Shown: positions 1 to 10,700 of the stretch, one piece after another
Layout of the letters: every line of letters begins with the position of its first letter
How positions within the stretch are numbered: position 1 is the stretch's first letter
DNA from: Bacteroidales bacterium
GTDB lineage: Bacteria; Bacteroidota; Bacteroidia; Bacteroidales; UBA932
Direction of reading: 5' to 3'
Assembly (NCBI GenBank): GCA_017428945.1
Contig: JAFRPW010000006.1
Coordinates: forward strand, 62,001 to 126,000
Length of the DNA stretch: 64,000 nt
Program-made: the position numbers and the translations under genes
The notes under the pieces: generated by a model
Seen by the model: the letters and a program-made list of their open reading frames with translations, nothing else
Database searches by the model: none
What the model was told of the DNA's origin: nothing

Positions 1-1422
1 CGCATTGGCCATGTTTCCGTCGGTACGGATTCTGTGCTGGCCGTCAACGGTGAGTATGTTGTAGATGTTCACCTCGCCAAGCTTGCCGTGGAACCAGAAC
101 TGGGAGCTTCCCGCAAAGTTCTTGTCGCCCATGGTAAGCACTGCGTCAAACATCCTGTAACCGTCCTTGAAGGTAACCCTGGAGCCGTTTGCGCCGGTGA
201 GTTTCACGGAACCGTCGTCCTGAATCTCGCAGCCGCTGAACTCGAAGTTCACGTCCTGGGTGAGCTCAAGCTGGGCCTCCGCACCGCCGGTGCCGGAAAT
301 CTTTACCGTGCCGGTCTTGGCCTTGAAGATGTTGTTGAAAGGAGCCGTTACCTTGAAGTGGGTGGCGTCCACCTTCTCGACGGTCCAGCCTGCGGTCTCG
401 GTGGAGGGTTCCCAGGCAATTGAGGAGTTGACCTCCAGGGTCATCTCGCCGCCAAGGCGGGGCAGTTCTGCGGAAGCGGGAGCAACTATCTCGAAGGTGA
501 ATCCCAGCTGGGATACCTCGAAGGTCTTGTCCACGCCGCCTGCCGATACGGTTACCACGGCCTTGCGGAGGGCGCCGTCGTTGGCGGCTGCCGTTGCGGT
601 GATGGTCTTGGTGGAGCCGTCGCCGGTGCCGGATGTGGCATCAAAAGTGAGCCAGCCCTTGTCGGAACTTATTTCCCAGGGAAGGTCTGTCTTGATGGTG
701 AAGGTCTTGGCTCCGCCAGCGGACGCAAAGGTTTCGGAGAGTTCGGTCACATTGAAGGTGCCCTTCTGGGTGACGTCGAAGCTTTCTTCCTGGTCACCTG
801 CGGTAACGGTAACGGTGGCGGTACGCTCAATCACGTTACTTGCCGCTGCAGTGGCGATGATGGTGAGGGTACGGCCTTCCGGATCCGGCTCGCCATTTTC
901 ACGGTTGAAGGTGAGCCAGCCCTCGCTGGAGCGGACCGCCCAGGACTGGTTGGTCTGGATGGTGAAGCTGAGCGGGCCTCCGGCGGCGGAGTAGTCACTT
1001 ACCATCGGCGTAATGAACAGTTTGCCTGCACGCGCCTGCTTGATGGTGATTATCCTGCCGTTGGCGATATTGTCTCCGCGGAGAGTGAGCGTTGCGCTGC
1101 GGTCTGCGGCTCCGGTATTCTCCTTTGCGGTTACCACCACGTCGGTGATGAGGGCGCTGCTGGAGCTGGAAGAAGGAGTGACGTTGAGCCAGTCGGCACC
1201 GCTGGAAAGGGTGATTGTCCAGGGCGTGTTGGAGCTCACGTTGAAAGTGATACTGCCCGGATTCTGGGCCGGGAGGTTGTAGGTGTCCACGGCACTGCAC
1301 TCCATACGGATGGATGCAGCAGCCTTCTCGGGGGTCATCTGCGTGTCTATCTCGTACATCTGGCAAGCCGCCACGGTGCCGAGCACAGCCAAACCGGCAA
1401 AGATTTTTGTAAGGGTTTTCAT
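1..1422 (-). CDS. Multi-BACON-domain surface lipoprotein, 3' end outside window
   Basis: I read this frame directly: it stays open from the start at 1422 to the window edge, 474 codons, so the C-terminus is missing. The first 20 residues are a lipoprotein signal ending in TVAAC (Cys20). Next come about four beta-sandwich repeats of 80-90 residues (roughly 38-130, 134-220, 221-306, 308-390), each with a W-x-hydrophobic start and a GWLTF-like core typical of BACON domains. The last visible part (about 391-474) is a different, unassigned beta-rich domain. It follows the second SusD by 29 nt, the usual place for a surface glycan-binding protein of a PUL. BACON domains are linked to carbohydrate or mucin binding in Bacteroidota. 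Glycan capture at the outer membrane is inferred. An enzymatic domain beyond the edge cannot be excluded. Confidence 0.85.
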   Translation of the reverse strand, partial: MKTLTKIFAGLAVLGTVAACQMYEIDTQMTPEKAAASIRMECSAVDTYNLPAQNPGSITFNVSSNTPWTITLSSGADWLNVTPSSSSSSALITDVVVTAKENTGAADRSATLTLRGDNIANGRIITIKQARAGKLFITPMVSDYSAAGGPLSFTIQTNQSWAVRSSEGWLTFNRENGEPDPEGRTLTIIATAAASNVIERTATVTVTAGDQEESFDVTQKGTFNVTELSETFASAGGAKTFTIKTDLPWEISSDKGWLTFDATSGTGDGSTKTITATAAANDGALRKAVVTVSAGGVDKTFEVSQLGFTFEIVAPASAELPRLGGEMTLEVNSSIAWEPSTETAGWTVEKVDATHFKVTAPFNNIFKAKTGTVKISGTGGAEAQLELTQDVNFEFSGCEIQDDGSVKLTGANGSRVTFKDGYRMFDAVLTMGDKNFAGSSQFWFHGKLGEVNIYNILTVDGQHRIRTDGNMANA

Positions 1423-1451
1423 ATGGCTTTTATTATTATTCATAGGTTAGA

Positions 1452-3155
1452 CTACCATCCGGTATTTTGAGTGAGGTTGGGATTGTTGAAGGTCTCGGCC
1501 TGCGGGATGGGGTACAGGTTCATCTTGTCTGCCCAGGTGCGGGTTTCGACCGTCTTCCTGCTGTAGGTGAGGGTTGCACCGTTCTTGACTATTTCCACAC
1601 CGTCCAGCTGGCCCATCACGCTTTGTGCGATGCTCCAGCGGCGGATGTCCCAGAAGCGGTGGTCCTCGAAGGCGAACTCAACCCTCCATTCGCGGCGCAC
1701 CGCATCGCGGAATGCCGTCTGGCTGGTTGCGGTGACGTCCGGCATACCGGCGTTGGCGCGTACCTGGTTGAGTGCGTCGAGTGCGCTCAGGGTGAACGTG
1801 CCGTCCGTTGCGGTGGGACCGCCCAGATACTCGTTGAGGGCCTCCGCATAGCTCAGGAGAGCCTCTGCGTAGCGGTAAACGATCCACTGGTGCTTGTTGG
1901 TCACCGTGTTCTCAGGAGTGAAGCTTGTGCTCTCCTGGATGTAGCGGCGCAGGTAGTAACCGGTTACGGTACCCAGCTCCGTGCGGGTTGCGGAATAATC
2001 CTTGCCGCCCACGAAGGTCTCTATTGTGGAACCCTTGAAAGCCATACCGTTGGCAAGGATCGCACGCGCGAAACGGGGATCGCGGCCGTCGTAGGGCTTG
2101 GTCACGTCAAATGCGGGATCGGAGGTCTGCCAGCCGTTTGCGCCCAGGGTGATGTCGTAGCCGCCCAGGGTCTGGAAGGCATCCACCAGCTGCTGGCTGG
2201 GATAGGTGCCAGCCATAGAGGTGCGCTCGCTCTCGGTGAAGCGTACGGGGAAGTTGTACCTCTCGAAGCTCTGGCTCTCACTGCGCGCGATAGCCATAAT
2301 CACTTCCGGAGAGAGGTAGTTGTTGGCCTTCTCCGCAGCGTCCAGCTTGTAGACGTTGAGGTCGATGATCTCCTTGGCTGCAGCAGCGGCCTTCTGCCAT
2401 TTTTCCTTGTTGCCGGAAGGGTTGTGCTGGGGAGAGGCGGCGTAAAGGAGAGCCTTTGTCTTTACGGCAAGGGCGAATCCCTTGGTTACGCGGCCAATCT
2501 CATCGTCCAGCATTCCCACGTAGGTGTTGGGAAGGTAGGGAGCCGACTCGTCGCATTCCTTGACGATGAAGTCGATGACCTCGTCGAAAGGAGTCTTGGA
2601 GATGGCGTTGGCTTCCTCGGCAGTGAGCATAGTCAGAGGCATTGCGATGTCGCCGTAGCGGCGGGCAAGCTCGAAGAAGAAGTATGCGCGGAGGACCTTG
2701 GCCTCGTAGGGATACACGTTCAGGTGCTCCCACCACTTCTTGTACTTGCTCTCGTACTGGTACATAGACAGGTCGAAGGTGGCCTGGAGGACACCGTTCT
2801 CGTCCGCCTGCCAGTGAGTGAGGAACTCGTTGGCGCTGCGGATGCCGTAGTAGAGGCTCCACTTGTCGTCAACGGTCTGTATGGGAGTCCAGTTGCCGTT
2901 GGTGAAACGCTGCACGGAGGCATCGGGGTCTGCGTATTCCGCATCGTCCGAGCCGCAGTCGCGGAGGGCGCTGGACACATCGGCAATATCCTTGTTGGGC
3001 ATATAGCCGTAGATGTTGGTGAGCATCTTCTGGATATTGCTGTAGGTCTTGTACATATCATCCCGGGAGTACTGGCTGGAGGACTCGTCAAAGTCCAGGA
3101 CATTGCAGGATGCTGCCAGAATGAAAGCACTTAAAATGTAGAAAAGTTTTTTCAT
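1452..3155 (-). CDS. SusD/RagB-family glycan-binding lipoprotein (second pair of the PUL)
   Basis: This 567-residue SusD/RagB-family protein has a lipoprotein signal ending LAASC (Cys17). It has the alpha-helical TPR-like fold signature, including an ALRDCGSDDAEYAD segment near the N-terminus, RAYFFFELARRYGDIAMPL around 155-175, and the conserved C-terminal block RREWRVEFAFEDHRFWDIRRW. It ends NPNLTQNTGW, a typical SusD tail. SusD proteins sit on the outer surface and act as a lid on the SusC channel. It lies 15 nt after its SusC partner, so the two are almost certainly co-transcribed. Specificity cannot be read from the sequence, but neighbouring GH20 and GH2 genes suggest glucosamine-type oligosaccharides. 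Confidence 0.95.
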   Translation of the reverse strand: MKKLFYILSAFILAASCNVLDFDESSSQYSRDDMYKTYSNIQKMLTNIYGYMPNKDIADVSSALRDCGSDDAEYADPDASVQRFTNGNWTPIQTVDDKWSLYYGIRSANEFLTHWQADENGVLQATFDLSMYQYESKYKKWWEHLNVYPYEAKVLRAYFFFELARRYGDIAMPLTMLTAEEANAISKTPFDEVIDFIVKECDESAPYLPNTYVGMLDDEIGRVTKGFALAVKTKALLYAASPQHNPSGNKEKWQKAAAAAKEIIDLNVYKLDAAEKANNYLSPEVIMAIARSESQSFERYNFPVRFTESERTSMAGTYPSQQLVDAFQTLGGYDITLGANGWQTSDPAFDVTKPYDGRDPRFARAILANGMAFKGSTIETFVGGKDYSATRTELGTVTGYYLRRYIQESTSFTPENTVTNKHQWIVYRYAEALLSYAEALNEYLGGPTATDGTFTLSALDALNQVRANAGMPDVTATSQTAFRDAVRREWRVEFAFEDHRFWDIRRWSIAQSVMGQLDGVEIVKNGATLTYSRKTVETRTWADKMNLYPIPQAETFNNPNLTQNTGW

Positions 3156-3170
3156 ATCTCTGATCCCGGT

Positions 3171-5909
3171 TTAGAAGTTGAACTTGACACCCACCCAGTA
3201 GGTACGGGTGGAAGGATAATATGCACCCAGCTGTTCAGGATCGGCAAAATGGATGTTGTCCAGGCTGAACAGGTTGGTGGCGGTGATGGACACCGTGGCG
3301 TCGCAGGCTTTCATCACGTCCTTTGGAATGGTGTAGGACAGGCCCAGGTTCCTGAGCTTGATGAATGAGCCGTCGCGGTACCACAGCGAGTTGCTGCGAT
3401 AGTTGTTGTTCTCCTGCGTGGTGAGGCGGGGCATAGTTGCGTAGGCCTCACGTCCGGGAGCCCAGGTGATTTCCCTGTCAAGGAAGGTCTGGGAGATGGT
3501 TCCGTTGTTCACCAGAGGCTGGTACAGCGGGGAATCCAGGAGGCTCACGGTAACACCGGTCACGCCCTGGAAGTCCGCGTACATCCTGAAGTTCTTATAG
3601 TCCGCGTGGAGACCGAAACCAAACTGCAGGAGCGGGGTGGAACTACCGAACATCTTCACAACGTCCTGGCTGTCAACAATGCCGTCACCATTCTGGTCAC
3701 GGTACTTGAGGTCGCCGGGACGGACCTCGCCGAAGGTCTGCTGGGGGCTGTTGTTTATCTCCATCTGGCTCTGGAAGATGCCGATGACCTCAAGGCCGTA
3801 CTTCTGGCCCACAGGGTTGCCCTTGCGGTAGAGGTAATCGTACATCTGGTAGGCCTGGCCGTCGTTGATGACCTTGGTGAACAGCCATCCGCCGTTGGCG
3901 TATGCGCCGTACTTGAAGTCACCCGCCTGGTCGTTCCAGGAGAGGGAAAGGTCTATGCCTTTGTAGCTTTCCTCGCCAAGGCTCTGGTCGTTGACACCGA
4001 TACCGATGACGCCGGAGATGTTGGACGGGCTGATGAGGATGTTGCTACGATGCTCATAGAAAGCTTCAGCATTGACAATGAGGCGGTTGCGGAAGTATTT
4101 GACTTCCGTGCCAAAGGTAGCCTTGGAAGAAAGCTCGGGAGCAAGGGTGACGGCAGGCATATCGCCTTCCTTGCGGCCGCTGTAGCTGGTTCCGCCGTTG
4201 CCGCCGAAGTAGTAGCTGTTACCGCTCACGTAGTTCTCCCTCCAGAGCTCGTGCTCAAGGTCTCCGTCCGATCCGGACTTGCCGGCCGAGGCGTATGCCT
4301 TGATGTAAGGCTCGCTCTCGCGGATGATGGCGGCAACGCTCACTGCGGGATACCAGTGGAAGCGCTTGCCCTTGGGCATATAGGCGCTACCGGAGTAGTT
4401 GAGAACTGCGTCAACGAAGTAGCGTTTATCGTAGTTCCAGCTTGCGGTGCCAAGGATTTCCTGAGTCTTGGAGGAATTGTTCTGTCCGCTGTAGATCCAG
4501 GAGCGCTGCCTGTAGGCGGCGTGGGTCTCAAAGTGGTTCTTTCCAAACTCGCGTTCCCAGTTAAGACGGCCCTGGACCTCGAATTTCATCTGCAGCTTGC
4601 TGAACCAGTGGCTGAATTCCACAATCTTGGAATTGGTGCCGTAGTACATCTGCTGGCTGATGATGTAGCTCTGGTCTCCGGCAGTTGCAAGGGTGTTCAC
4701 AAGCTCTGAGTATGCAAACTCCTTGGCGGCGTCCTCGGACAGGCGGCCGATGTAGTCGAAGCCAACCTGGACGTCTGCGGTGAGACCGGGGGTGATGGAA
4801 GAGAGTTCCTGGCTGAGCAGCATATCGGCCAGCACCTTGGTCTGGGAATACTGCTTCTGGCCGCTCTCCTGCATCTGGGCAACCGGGTTCACGGCGCCGT
4901 AGATGGAGGAGCCGCCGTAGATGCCGTCGGCCTGCTTCACAGGGAAGGCGGCTGCGGGAAGGCTGTACAGGGTCTTTTCAATGCGGGTGTCGTAATTGCC
5001 TTTGTTGAATTCTCCCAGACGGGCCATCACGCCCACCTTCATAGAGGTGGTCTCCGTGATGTTCACGTCAACGTTTGCCCTGATTCCCAGGCGGTTGTCA
5101 TAGTGATTGGCGTTGTAGCGGTCGTCGGCCGTGGCCTTCTTGTAGAGGAAGTCCTCCTTGAGGTAGTCCACTACGGTGAAGTAACGGAAGTTGCGGTTGC
5201 CGCCCTCAAAGGTGAACTGGGCACGGTGATTGTCTCCGTGATCACGGAAGACCTCGTTCCACCAGTCCACATTGGGGTATGCATACGGATACTGTCCGCT
5301 GTAGAGAGCAAGGAGTTCGGCGTCGTTGTACTTGGCGGGAAGGCCGTCCAGGGAACGGGCCTCGTTCACCATAAAGCCATAGGTATAGGCGTCGGCGAAT
5401 TCCGGTTCGCGGTACATCTTTGCCAGACCGTACTGGTACTTGGCGCTGACTTTCAGAGGGGAATCCTTGCCTCGCCTTGTAGTAATCATCACTACGCCGT
5501 TACCGCCCTTTACGCCGTAGAGCGCGGCGGCGGCAGCGTCCTTGAGGATGCTTATGTTGTCTATCTCCAGGCCGGTGAGGTCGTCCAGCTCGCGGGGGAG
5601 ACCGTCAACCAGTACCAGCGGGCTGTGGCCGTGCAGACGCAGGCTGAGCTTTAGCTTGGACTGGTTGGAGTCATACACGCTGGAGCCGTTCCTGACCAGA
5701 AGGCCGGAAAGCTGCCCGTAAAGGGCGTTGGCGATATCCACTTCGGGGCTCTTTTCAAAGAGGTTGTTGCCGGCCGTCTGGTTCACGTTGGCCTGGAAGT
5801 GATAAGCGTTGCCCAAAGAAATGGAGTCAAGCTTAGACACTTCCTGCGCGAAAGCCGTGGTTCCGGCAAGGAGAAGCGGAAGAACTATATATGTTATAAG
5901 TCTTTTCAT
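3171..5909 (-). CDS. SusC/RagA-family TonB-dependent transporter lacking the N-terminal regulatory domain
   Basis: This is a SusC-like outer-membrane TonB-dependent channel of about 912 residues. I prefer the start at 5909, which gives signal peptide MKRLITYIVLPLLLAGTTAFA; an in-frame ATG at 5921 adds four residues. After the signal it goes almost straight into the plug (VLVDGLPRELDDLTGLEIDN and DISILKDAAAAALYGVKGGNG-like motifs within residues 95-150) and then a large beta-barrel ending in aromatic VGVKFNF. The carboxypeptidase-like beta-sandwich that normally precedes the plug is absent, making it about 140 residues shorter than the other SusC of this PUL. It starts about 20 nt after the first SusD and is followed 15 nt later by its own SusD. 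Confidence 0.93.
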   Translation of the reverse strand: MKRLITYIVLPLLLAGTTAFAQEVSKLDSISLGNAYHFQANVNQTAGNNLFEKSPEVDIANALYGQLSGLLVRNGSSVYDSNQSKLKLSLRLHGHSPLVLVDGLPRELDDLTGLEIDNISILKDAAAAALYGVKGGNGVVMITTRRGKDSPLKVSAKYQYGLAKMYREPEFADAYTYGFMVNEARSLDGLPAKYNDAELLALYSGQYPYAYPNVDWWNEVFRDHGDNHRAQFTFEGGNRNFRYFTVVDYLKEDFLYKKATADDRYNANHYDNRLGIRANVDVNITETTSMKVGVMARLGEFNKGNYDTRIEKTLYSLPAAAFPVKQADGIYGGSSIYGAVNPVAQMQESGQKQYSQTKVLADMLLSQELSSITPGLTADVQVGFDYIGRLSEDAAKEFAYSELVNTLATAGDQSYIISQQMYYGTNSKIVEFSHWFSKLQMKFEVQGRLNWEREFGKNHFETHAAYRQRSWIYSGQNNSSKTQEILGTASWNYDKRYFVDAVLNYSGSAYMPKGKRFHWYPAVSVAAIIRESEPYIKAYASAGKSGSDGDLEHELWRENYVSGNSYYFGGNGGTSYSGRKEGDMPAVTLAPELSSKATFGTEVKYFRNRLIVNAEAFYEHRSNILISPSNISGVIGIGVNDQSLGEESYKGIDLSLSWNDQAGDFKYGAYANGGWLFTKVINDGQAYQMYDYLYRKGNPVGQKYGLEVIGIFQSQMEINNSPQQTFGEVRPGDLKYRDQNGDGIVDSQDVVKMFGSSTPLLQFGFGLHADYKNFRMYADFQGVTGVTVSLLDSPLYQPLVNNGTISQTFLDREITWAPGREAYATMPRLTTQENNNYRSNSLWYRDGSFIKLRNLGLSYTIPKDVMKACDATVSITATNLFSLDNIHFADPEQLGAYYPSTRTYWVGVKFNF

Positions 5910-5929
5910 CTTCGGGTACATTTTTTAGT

Positions 5930-7783
5930 TTACCAACCCGGATTCTGAGTCATGCCGTAGTTCTTGTTGATTTCCACGGCAGGAATGGGAGCGAAATACC
6001 ATTTGGTATCCCAGTCGGTATACCACTTGCGGTCCGGATAGGCAAGCTTCACTGCAGGAAGGCCCCTGGAAGGGTCTCCGTATGTGAAGGAGGTTGCTTC
6101 CTTCTGGGTGTTCCCGATGGAGGTGAGGCCGTGCAGCGGAGTTGTAAAGGCTGCAGTAAGACCCCAGCGCACCATGTCGAACCAACGAACTTCCTCGAAG
6201 CCGAATTCCAGTTCGCGCTCAAGGATGAGGGCGTCACGGAACTGTTCCTTGGTAAGGCCTTCCGGCAGGCCGGGCAGGCCCACGCGGGCACGCACGGCGT
6301 TCACCCAGGTGTAGGCCTTGTCGGAAGGACCGCCATCGGCCTCGTTATAGGCCTCTGCCGCATTCAGGAGCACTTCTGCGAAACGCATCATACACCAGTG
6401 GGGCGGGTTAGAACGGTCGCCGTTCTGCTGAAGGACATACTTCATCATGAGGAAACCGGGGCAGCCGTCGCCATGGCCCTTGGCGTTGTCGTAAGCGGGG
6501 CCCACGGAACCGCCCTTCCAGATGTCTCCCGGAACACAGATGTTCTCATAGAGGCGTGGGTCACGGGTCTCGGTGAAGGAGGAGTTGCCCACCTTCAAGG
6601 TGCCGAGGGGATCCGGTTTGAAGAAAGGATACTCGGGCCAGTTGGCCTTGTTCTCCCAGTCGAAGTCGGCCGGGAAGGGATCTCCGTTGGCCCAGGTGAA
6701 TTTGTTCACCCATTCAAGCGTGGCGCCGGAACCGTAGTCGTCCTGGACGTCGATGTGCTTGTCGTGGTAGCTGGTGCTGTTGGACTTGCGGATGGAAATG
6801 ATGCACTCCGAAGAGCCGCGGTCGAAGTAACCGCTGCGGTAGGCAAGGCGGTATGCGCGCGGCGTAATCTGGCCGGTGATTGCATCCGGGGTGGCCTGTA
6901 CAAGGGCATACCCGCCGTTGGAGAGCTGCTCCTTCATAAACTCGTCTGCAGCAGCCTTTGCAGCCTGCCAGCGGGCGGGATCATAATTGGTGTAGCAGGT
7001 GTACTCATCGGCCTTGGGATGCCACAGAGTGTTGGAGTTGAGGGTGGGCGAAGCGGCGTAGCACAGGATACGGAGCTTGAGGCCCAGGGCAGCTGCGCGT
7101 GTAAGGCGGCCGTCATCGGCGGCGGAAACCTTCCAGGGCAGATCCGGTGCGGCTTCGTCACAGAGTTTCACTATATAGTCGATGGTCTCAGCGAAGGTGT
7201 TGCGGCGGAATTCCATCTTTTCGTCGGTACGTACGGCATGGTCGATAATGGGGACGCCGCCAACGAAACGCACCATATTGGCATAGCAGATGGCCATAAC
7301 CATCTTGGCCTCGGCCTTCTTCTGTGCCAGTGCGGCGGGATCGGCATTGGGAATGCGGTCTGCGTTCTCCAGGAACAGCCAGGCGTAACGGATGGCCTTG
7401 TAGTCCTGCTCGGAGCCGAAGCGGTAGGTTTCACCGCCTACTCCGTGGCCGGACATATTGGCGCTGAGGCCGCCGGTGTAATAGAGGTCGTTGGGGCCGT
7501 CACCCTCGGTATGCTTACCGCTGATGAAGTGGTCAGTAATGGATTCAAGGAAGTCCGATCCCATCTTGCTGTCGTCACTTGTGACGATGCCGTAAGGGAG
7601 GTAGTAATATGCCTGTACAAGCACCTTATCAGCGTCCTTGAGGGAAGCAAACAGGGTGTCGATGGTTGCGCCGGAGGTTTCCGGAGCCTTGGACAGGCCT
7701 GCGTCGCCAAGCTTCATGCTTTCACAGGCAACCAGTCCTGCCGCCAGGGCGGCGATAGCCAAGTATTTAACTGTATTGTTCAT
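5930..7783 (-). CDS. SusD/RagB-family glycan-binding lipoprotein (first pair of the PUL)
   Basis: This 617-residue SusD homologue has a lipoprotein signal ending GLVAC (Cys20). It shows the family core, with RYAWLFLENADRIPNA and a MAICYANMVRFVGGVPIID segment. The C-terminal SusD block includes LILERELEFGFEEVRWFDMVRWG, and the tail is NYGMTQNPGW. It is longer than the second SusD because of an insert around residues 330-460 rich in Trp, Pro and Gly. It follows its SusC partner by 12 nt and precedes the second SusC by 8-20 nt. Role: surface binding and lid for SusC-mediated import. Substrate inferred only from the PUL context. Confidence 0.95.
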   Translation of the reverse strand: MNNTVKYLAIAALAAGLVACESMKLGDAGLSKAPETSGATIDTLFASLKDADKVLVQAYYYLPYGIVTSDDSKMGSDFLESITDHFISGKHTEGDGPNDLYYTGGLSANMSGHGVGGETYRFGSEQDYKAIRYAWLFLENADRIPNADPAALAQKKAEAKMVMAICYANMVRFVGGVPIIDHAVRTDEKMEFRRNTFAETIDYIVKLCDEAAPDLPWKVSAADDGRLTRAAALGLKLRILCYAASPTLNSNTLWHPKADEYTCYTNYDPARWQAAKAAADEFMKEQLSNGGYALVQATPDAITGQITPRAYRLAYRSGYFDRGSSECIISIRKSNSTSYHDKHIDVQDDYGSGATLEWVNKFTWANGDPFPADFDWENKANWPEYPFFKPDPLGTLKVGNSSFTETRDPRLYENICVPGDIWKGGSVGPAYDNAKGHGDGCPGFLMMKYVLQQNGDRSNPPHWCMMRFAEVLLNAAEAYNEADGGPSDKAYTWVNAVRARVGLPGLPEGLTKEQFRDALILERELEFGFEEVRWFDMVRWGLTAAFTTPLHGLTSIGNTQKEATSFTYGDPSRGLPAVKLAYPDRKWYTDWDTKWYFAPIPAVEINKNYGMTQNPGW

Positions 7784-7795
7784 GGTCAGCTTGGT

Positions 7796-10700
7796 TTAGA
7801 AGGTGATGTTGAGTGCAAGGTTATAGGTCTTCACCAGAGGATACTGGCCGTCGGAGTCGTCGGAACGGGCTTCAGGGTCCTGAAGTTTCATCTTGGAGAA
7901 GGTAAGGAGGTTGTAGCCTGTGAACATAAGGCCGAGGGAACGGATGCCCATCTTCTCAAGGAGCCTGCCCTTGGAGAAGGTGTAGCCGAAGCTGGCGCTC
8001 TTCAGACGCAGATAGGAAGCGTCCACGGTCCACAGGGTGGAGTCCATTGAGTTCCAAGGGTAGTTGGTCTTGGTGAAACGCGGCAGGGTACCGTCTTCGC
8101 GGCCGGGGGCCCAGTCGTTGTCGTCCGGGATCCAGCTGTTCTCAGCAAAGTAGGTAAGGAGGCCGCGGTGGCCGGAGTTGGTGAAAGGAATGCGGTAGTC
8201 CATGTTCCACACACGGCTCACGTTGGTTGCGGCAACCCAGTTGAGGTTCAGGTTGAAGCCCTTGTAACCGTATTTCCAGTTGGAGCCGAACACATATTCC
8301 GGACGGTCAGGATAACCGTCAATCATCATATCGTTACCGTCGATGACCATATCGCCGTTGAGGTCCTCGTACATACAGTCACCTGGATAGACGGTGGTAT
8401 TGGGCTGGGGAAGGTCGGCATTCAGGCGCTGTACGCCGTTCTCGTCGATATAGAAGTCGCTCTTCTGATACAGGCGCTCGTACTGGTACAGTTTGTGACG
8501 GTTTGTGGGGCCGCCGGTTTCCGCCTGGTAGGGGTACTCCGGTTCAACCTCGTCCATATCTATGATCTTGTTGCGGGCGAAGGTTACGTTGGCGCCGATA
8601 TCGTAGGTGAAGCTGCCGATGTGGTCCTTATAGCCAATCTCTATCTCATAACCGTGGTTGTCCACAACACCAAGGTTCATGTTGTTTGGCGTGAAGGCGA
8701 TGACGCCCGGCAGGGACTTCGGGGAGATCAGGATACCGGTACGGTGCTCCCTGAAGATATCTCCGGAGAAGTGCAGCTTGTAGTTGAACATATCCAGGTC
8801 AAGGCCGATGTTGGACTTGACGGCGGTTTCCCAGGTAACGCCCTCGTTGCCGGGGGTCCCCATCTCATAGCGGGGAACACCGTCGCTCTTGCCTGTGCCG
8901 AAGTAATACGCTCCGGCTTCGGTCCAGACACCCTCCATATACATGAATCGGGCGCTGCTTCCCTTGTCGGAACCAACCTTACCGATGGATCCGCGCAGTT
9001 TGAGGAAGTCGATGGCCTTGGCCCTCTTCATGAACTTTTCTTCGCTTATGACCCAACCGAGGGAGATTGACGGGAACAGACCGTAGCGGGTCTTGCCGGG
9101 AGCGAAGTTCTCGGAACCGTTGTAACCGGCGCTCACGTCAACCAGGTATTTGTCTGCATAAGCATAGGTGGCGCGCCCTACCCAGCCAACATATCCGCGG
9201 GGCAGCCAGGAATACCTGCTGGGATAGTAGTCGCGGGACTGGTTGTAAAGGAACAGGCCGCTCACGGCGTGCTTCCCGAACTTGCGGCTGTAATCCAGGC
9301 TGGCCTCGAGGTACCAGCTCTTGTCGTCAGAGGTGGACTCGCTGTAGCTGAGCGTGGGTTCACTTCCTGAAAGGACCAGGATATAGGAGCGGTCAAAGGC
9401 GGGATCTGCCAGGCTCAGGCCGGAATCGTTGGCCCAGGAGGCGTACTCCACAGTCTGGTGGTAACCGCCGCTTCCGCTGTGCTTCTTGGTGATGGACATG
9501 GTGGTGTCGTAGCTGCCTTTTACCTTGAACTTGAGGCCCTTGGTGATAAAGTCCAGCTTCTGTGTGATGGTCATGTCCATGCCCAGTGTGGTCTTGTACT
9601 TGTTCTGGTAACCAGTCCAGTAGTAGTATTCCCAACCATTCCACTTAGTCAGGGCGTCAGGCAGGGCCTGAGTGGAAACCACCGTGACGGGGAGGCCGTT
9701 CACCGTGCCAGGGCTGGCAGTAGGGTGTGACCACAGCATGGAGCGCATCCAGATGTTGTCCGCTCCGGCTATCGGCTCCTGGGTATTGCCTATCATACCG
9801 CTGATGTTGAACTTCATGTCCGTGGTTTCGGTGAGCTTGAAGTCCAGGTTGGCACGGTAGTTATAACGGTTGTAGGAGAAGTTGTTGTTGTAGGTTACGC
9901 CGGGAATCTGCTTCAGGAGACCGTCCTGGAACATATAACCCATTGAGACGAAGTATTTCACCTTGTCCGAGCCGCCGCTGATGTTCACGTTGTTCTTGGT
10001 CTGGAGGAAGGCCTTGCGGAACATTTCCTCGTTCCAGTGGGTGTTGGGGAACATCAGGGGATCGCTTCCCGTGCGGTAGGCCTCGATGGCCTCGCGGGTG
10101 AAGTACTGCTTGTAGTCGGTGATGCCGTCGTTCTGCTTGTACACGTTGTAGTAGCGTGCATAGTCATAGCTGTCGCACTGGGTGATATAGGCCATAGGGA
10201 CCTGCACACCGGTGATGGACGACGCCGTGATCTTGGGCTTGCCCACGTCACCGCGCTTGGTGGTGATGATGATGACACCGTTAGCGCCTCGCACACCGAA
10301 CACTGCCGTTGAGGCGGCGTCCTTCAGGATGGAAAGGCTCTCGATTTCATTGGGGTCTACCGTGTTCATAGGACGTTCCACACCATCCACAAGGATGAGA
10401 GGAGTGGAAGCGCTCTCACTCAGGGAGCCGACGCCTCTGATGTAGATCTTGGCGTTGTCTTCACCGGGCTGACCGGTTTCCTGGACGGTGGAGACACCGG
10501 GCATCTGGCCGGCCAGCACGTTGGTCACGTCGGCAACGGGAGCCTTGATGAGGGCTTTGTTGTCGATGGCCGTGACGGCGCCGGTAACCGTAGCCTTGGT
10601 CTGCGTGCTGTACGCAACCACAACCGTGGCTTCGATGGACTGGGTGTCATCCCTCAGAACCACCGTGAAGCTCCGCTGCTTGCCCACGGTGACCTCTTCG

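Noticed and set aside
1467-3134. Long plus-strand open frame of 555 codons opposite the second SusD gene
   Set aside because: It is a mirror frame of a GC-rich gene with a clear SusD protein. Its translation is rich in Val, Gly and His without any recognisable domain.
6131-8050. 639-codon plus-strand frame across the first SusD gene and end of SusC
   Set aside because: It runs through two well-supported genes on the other strand and has no family features.
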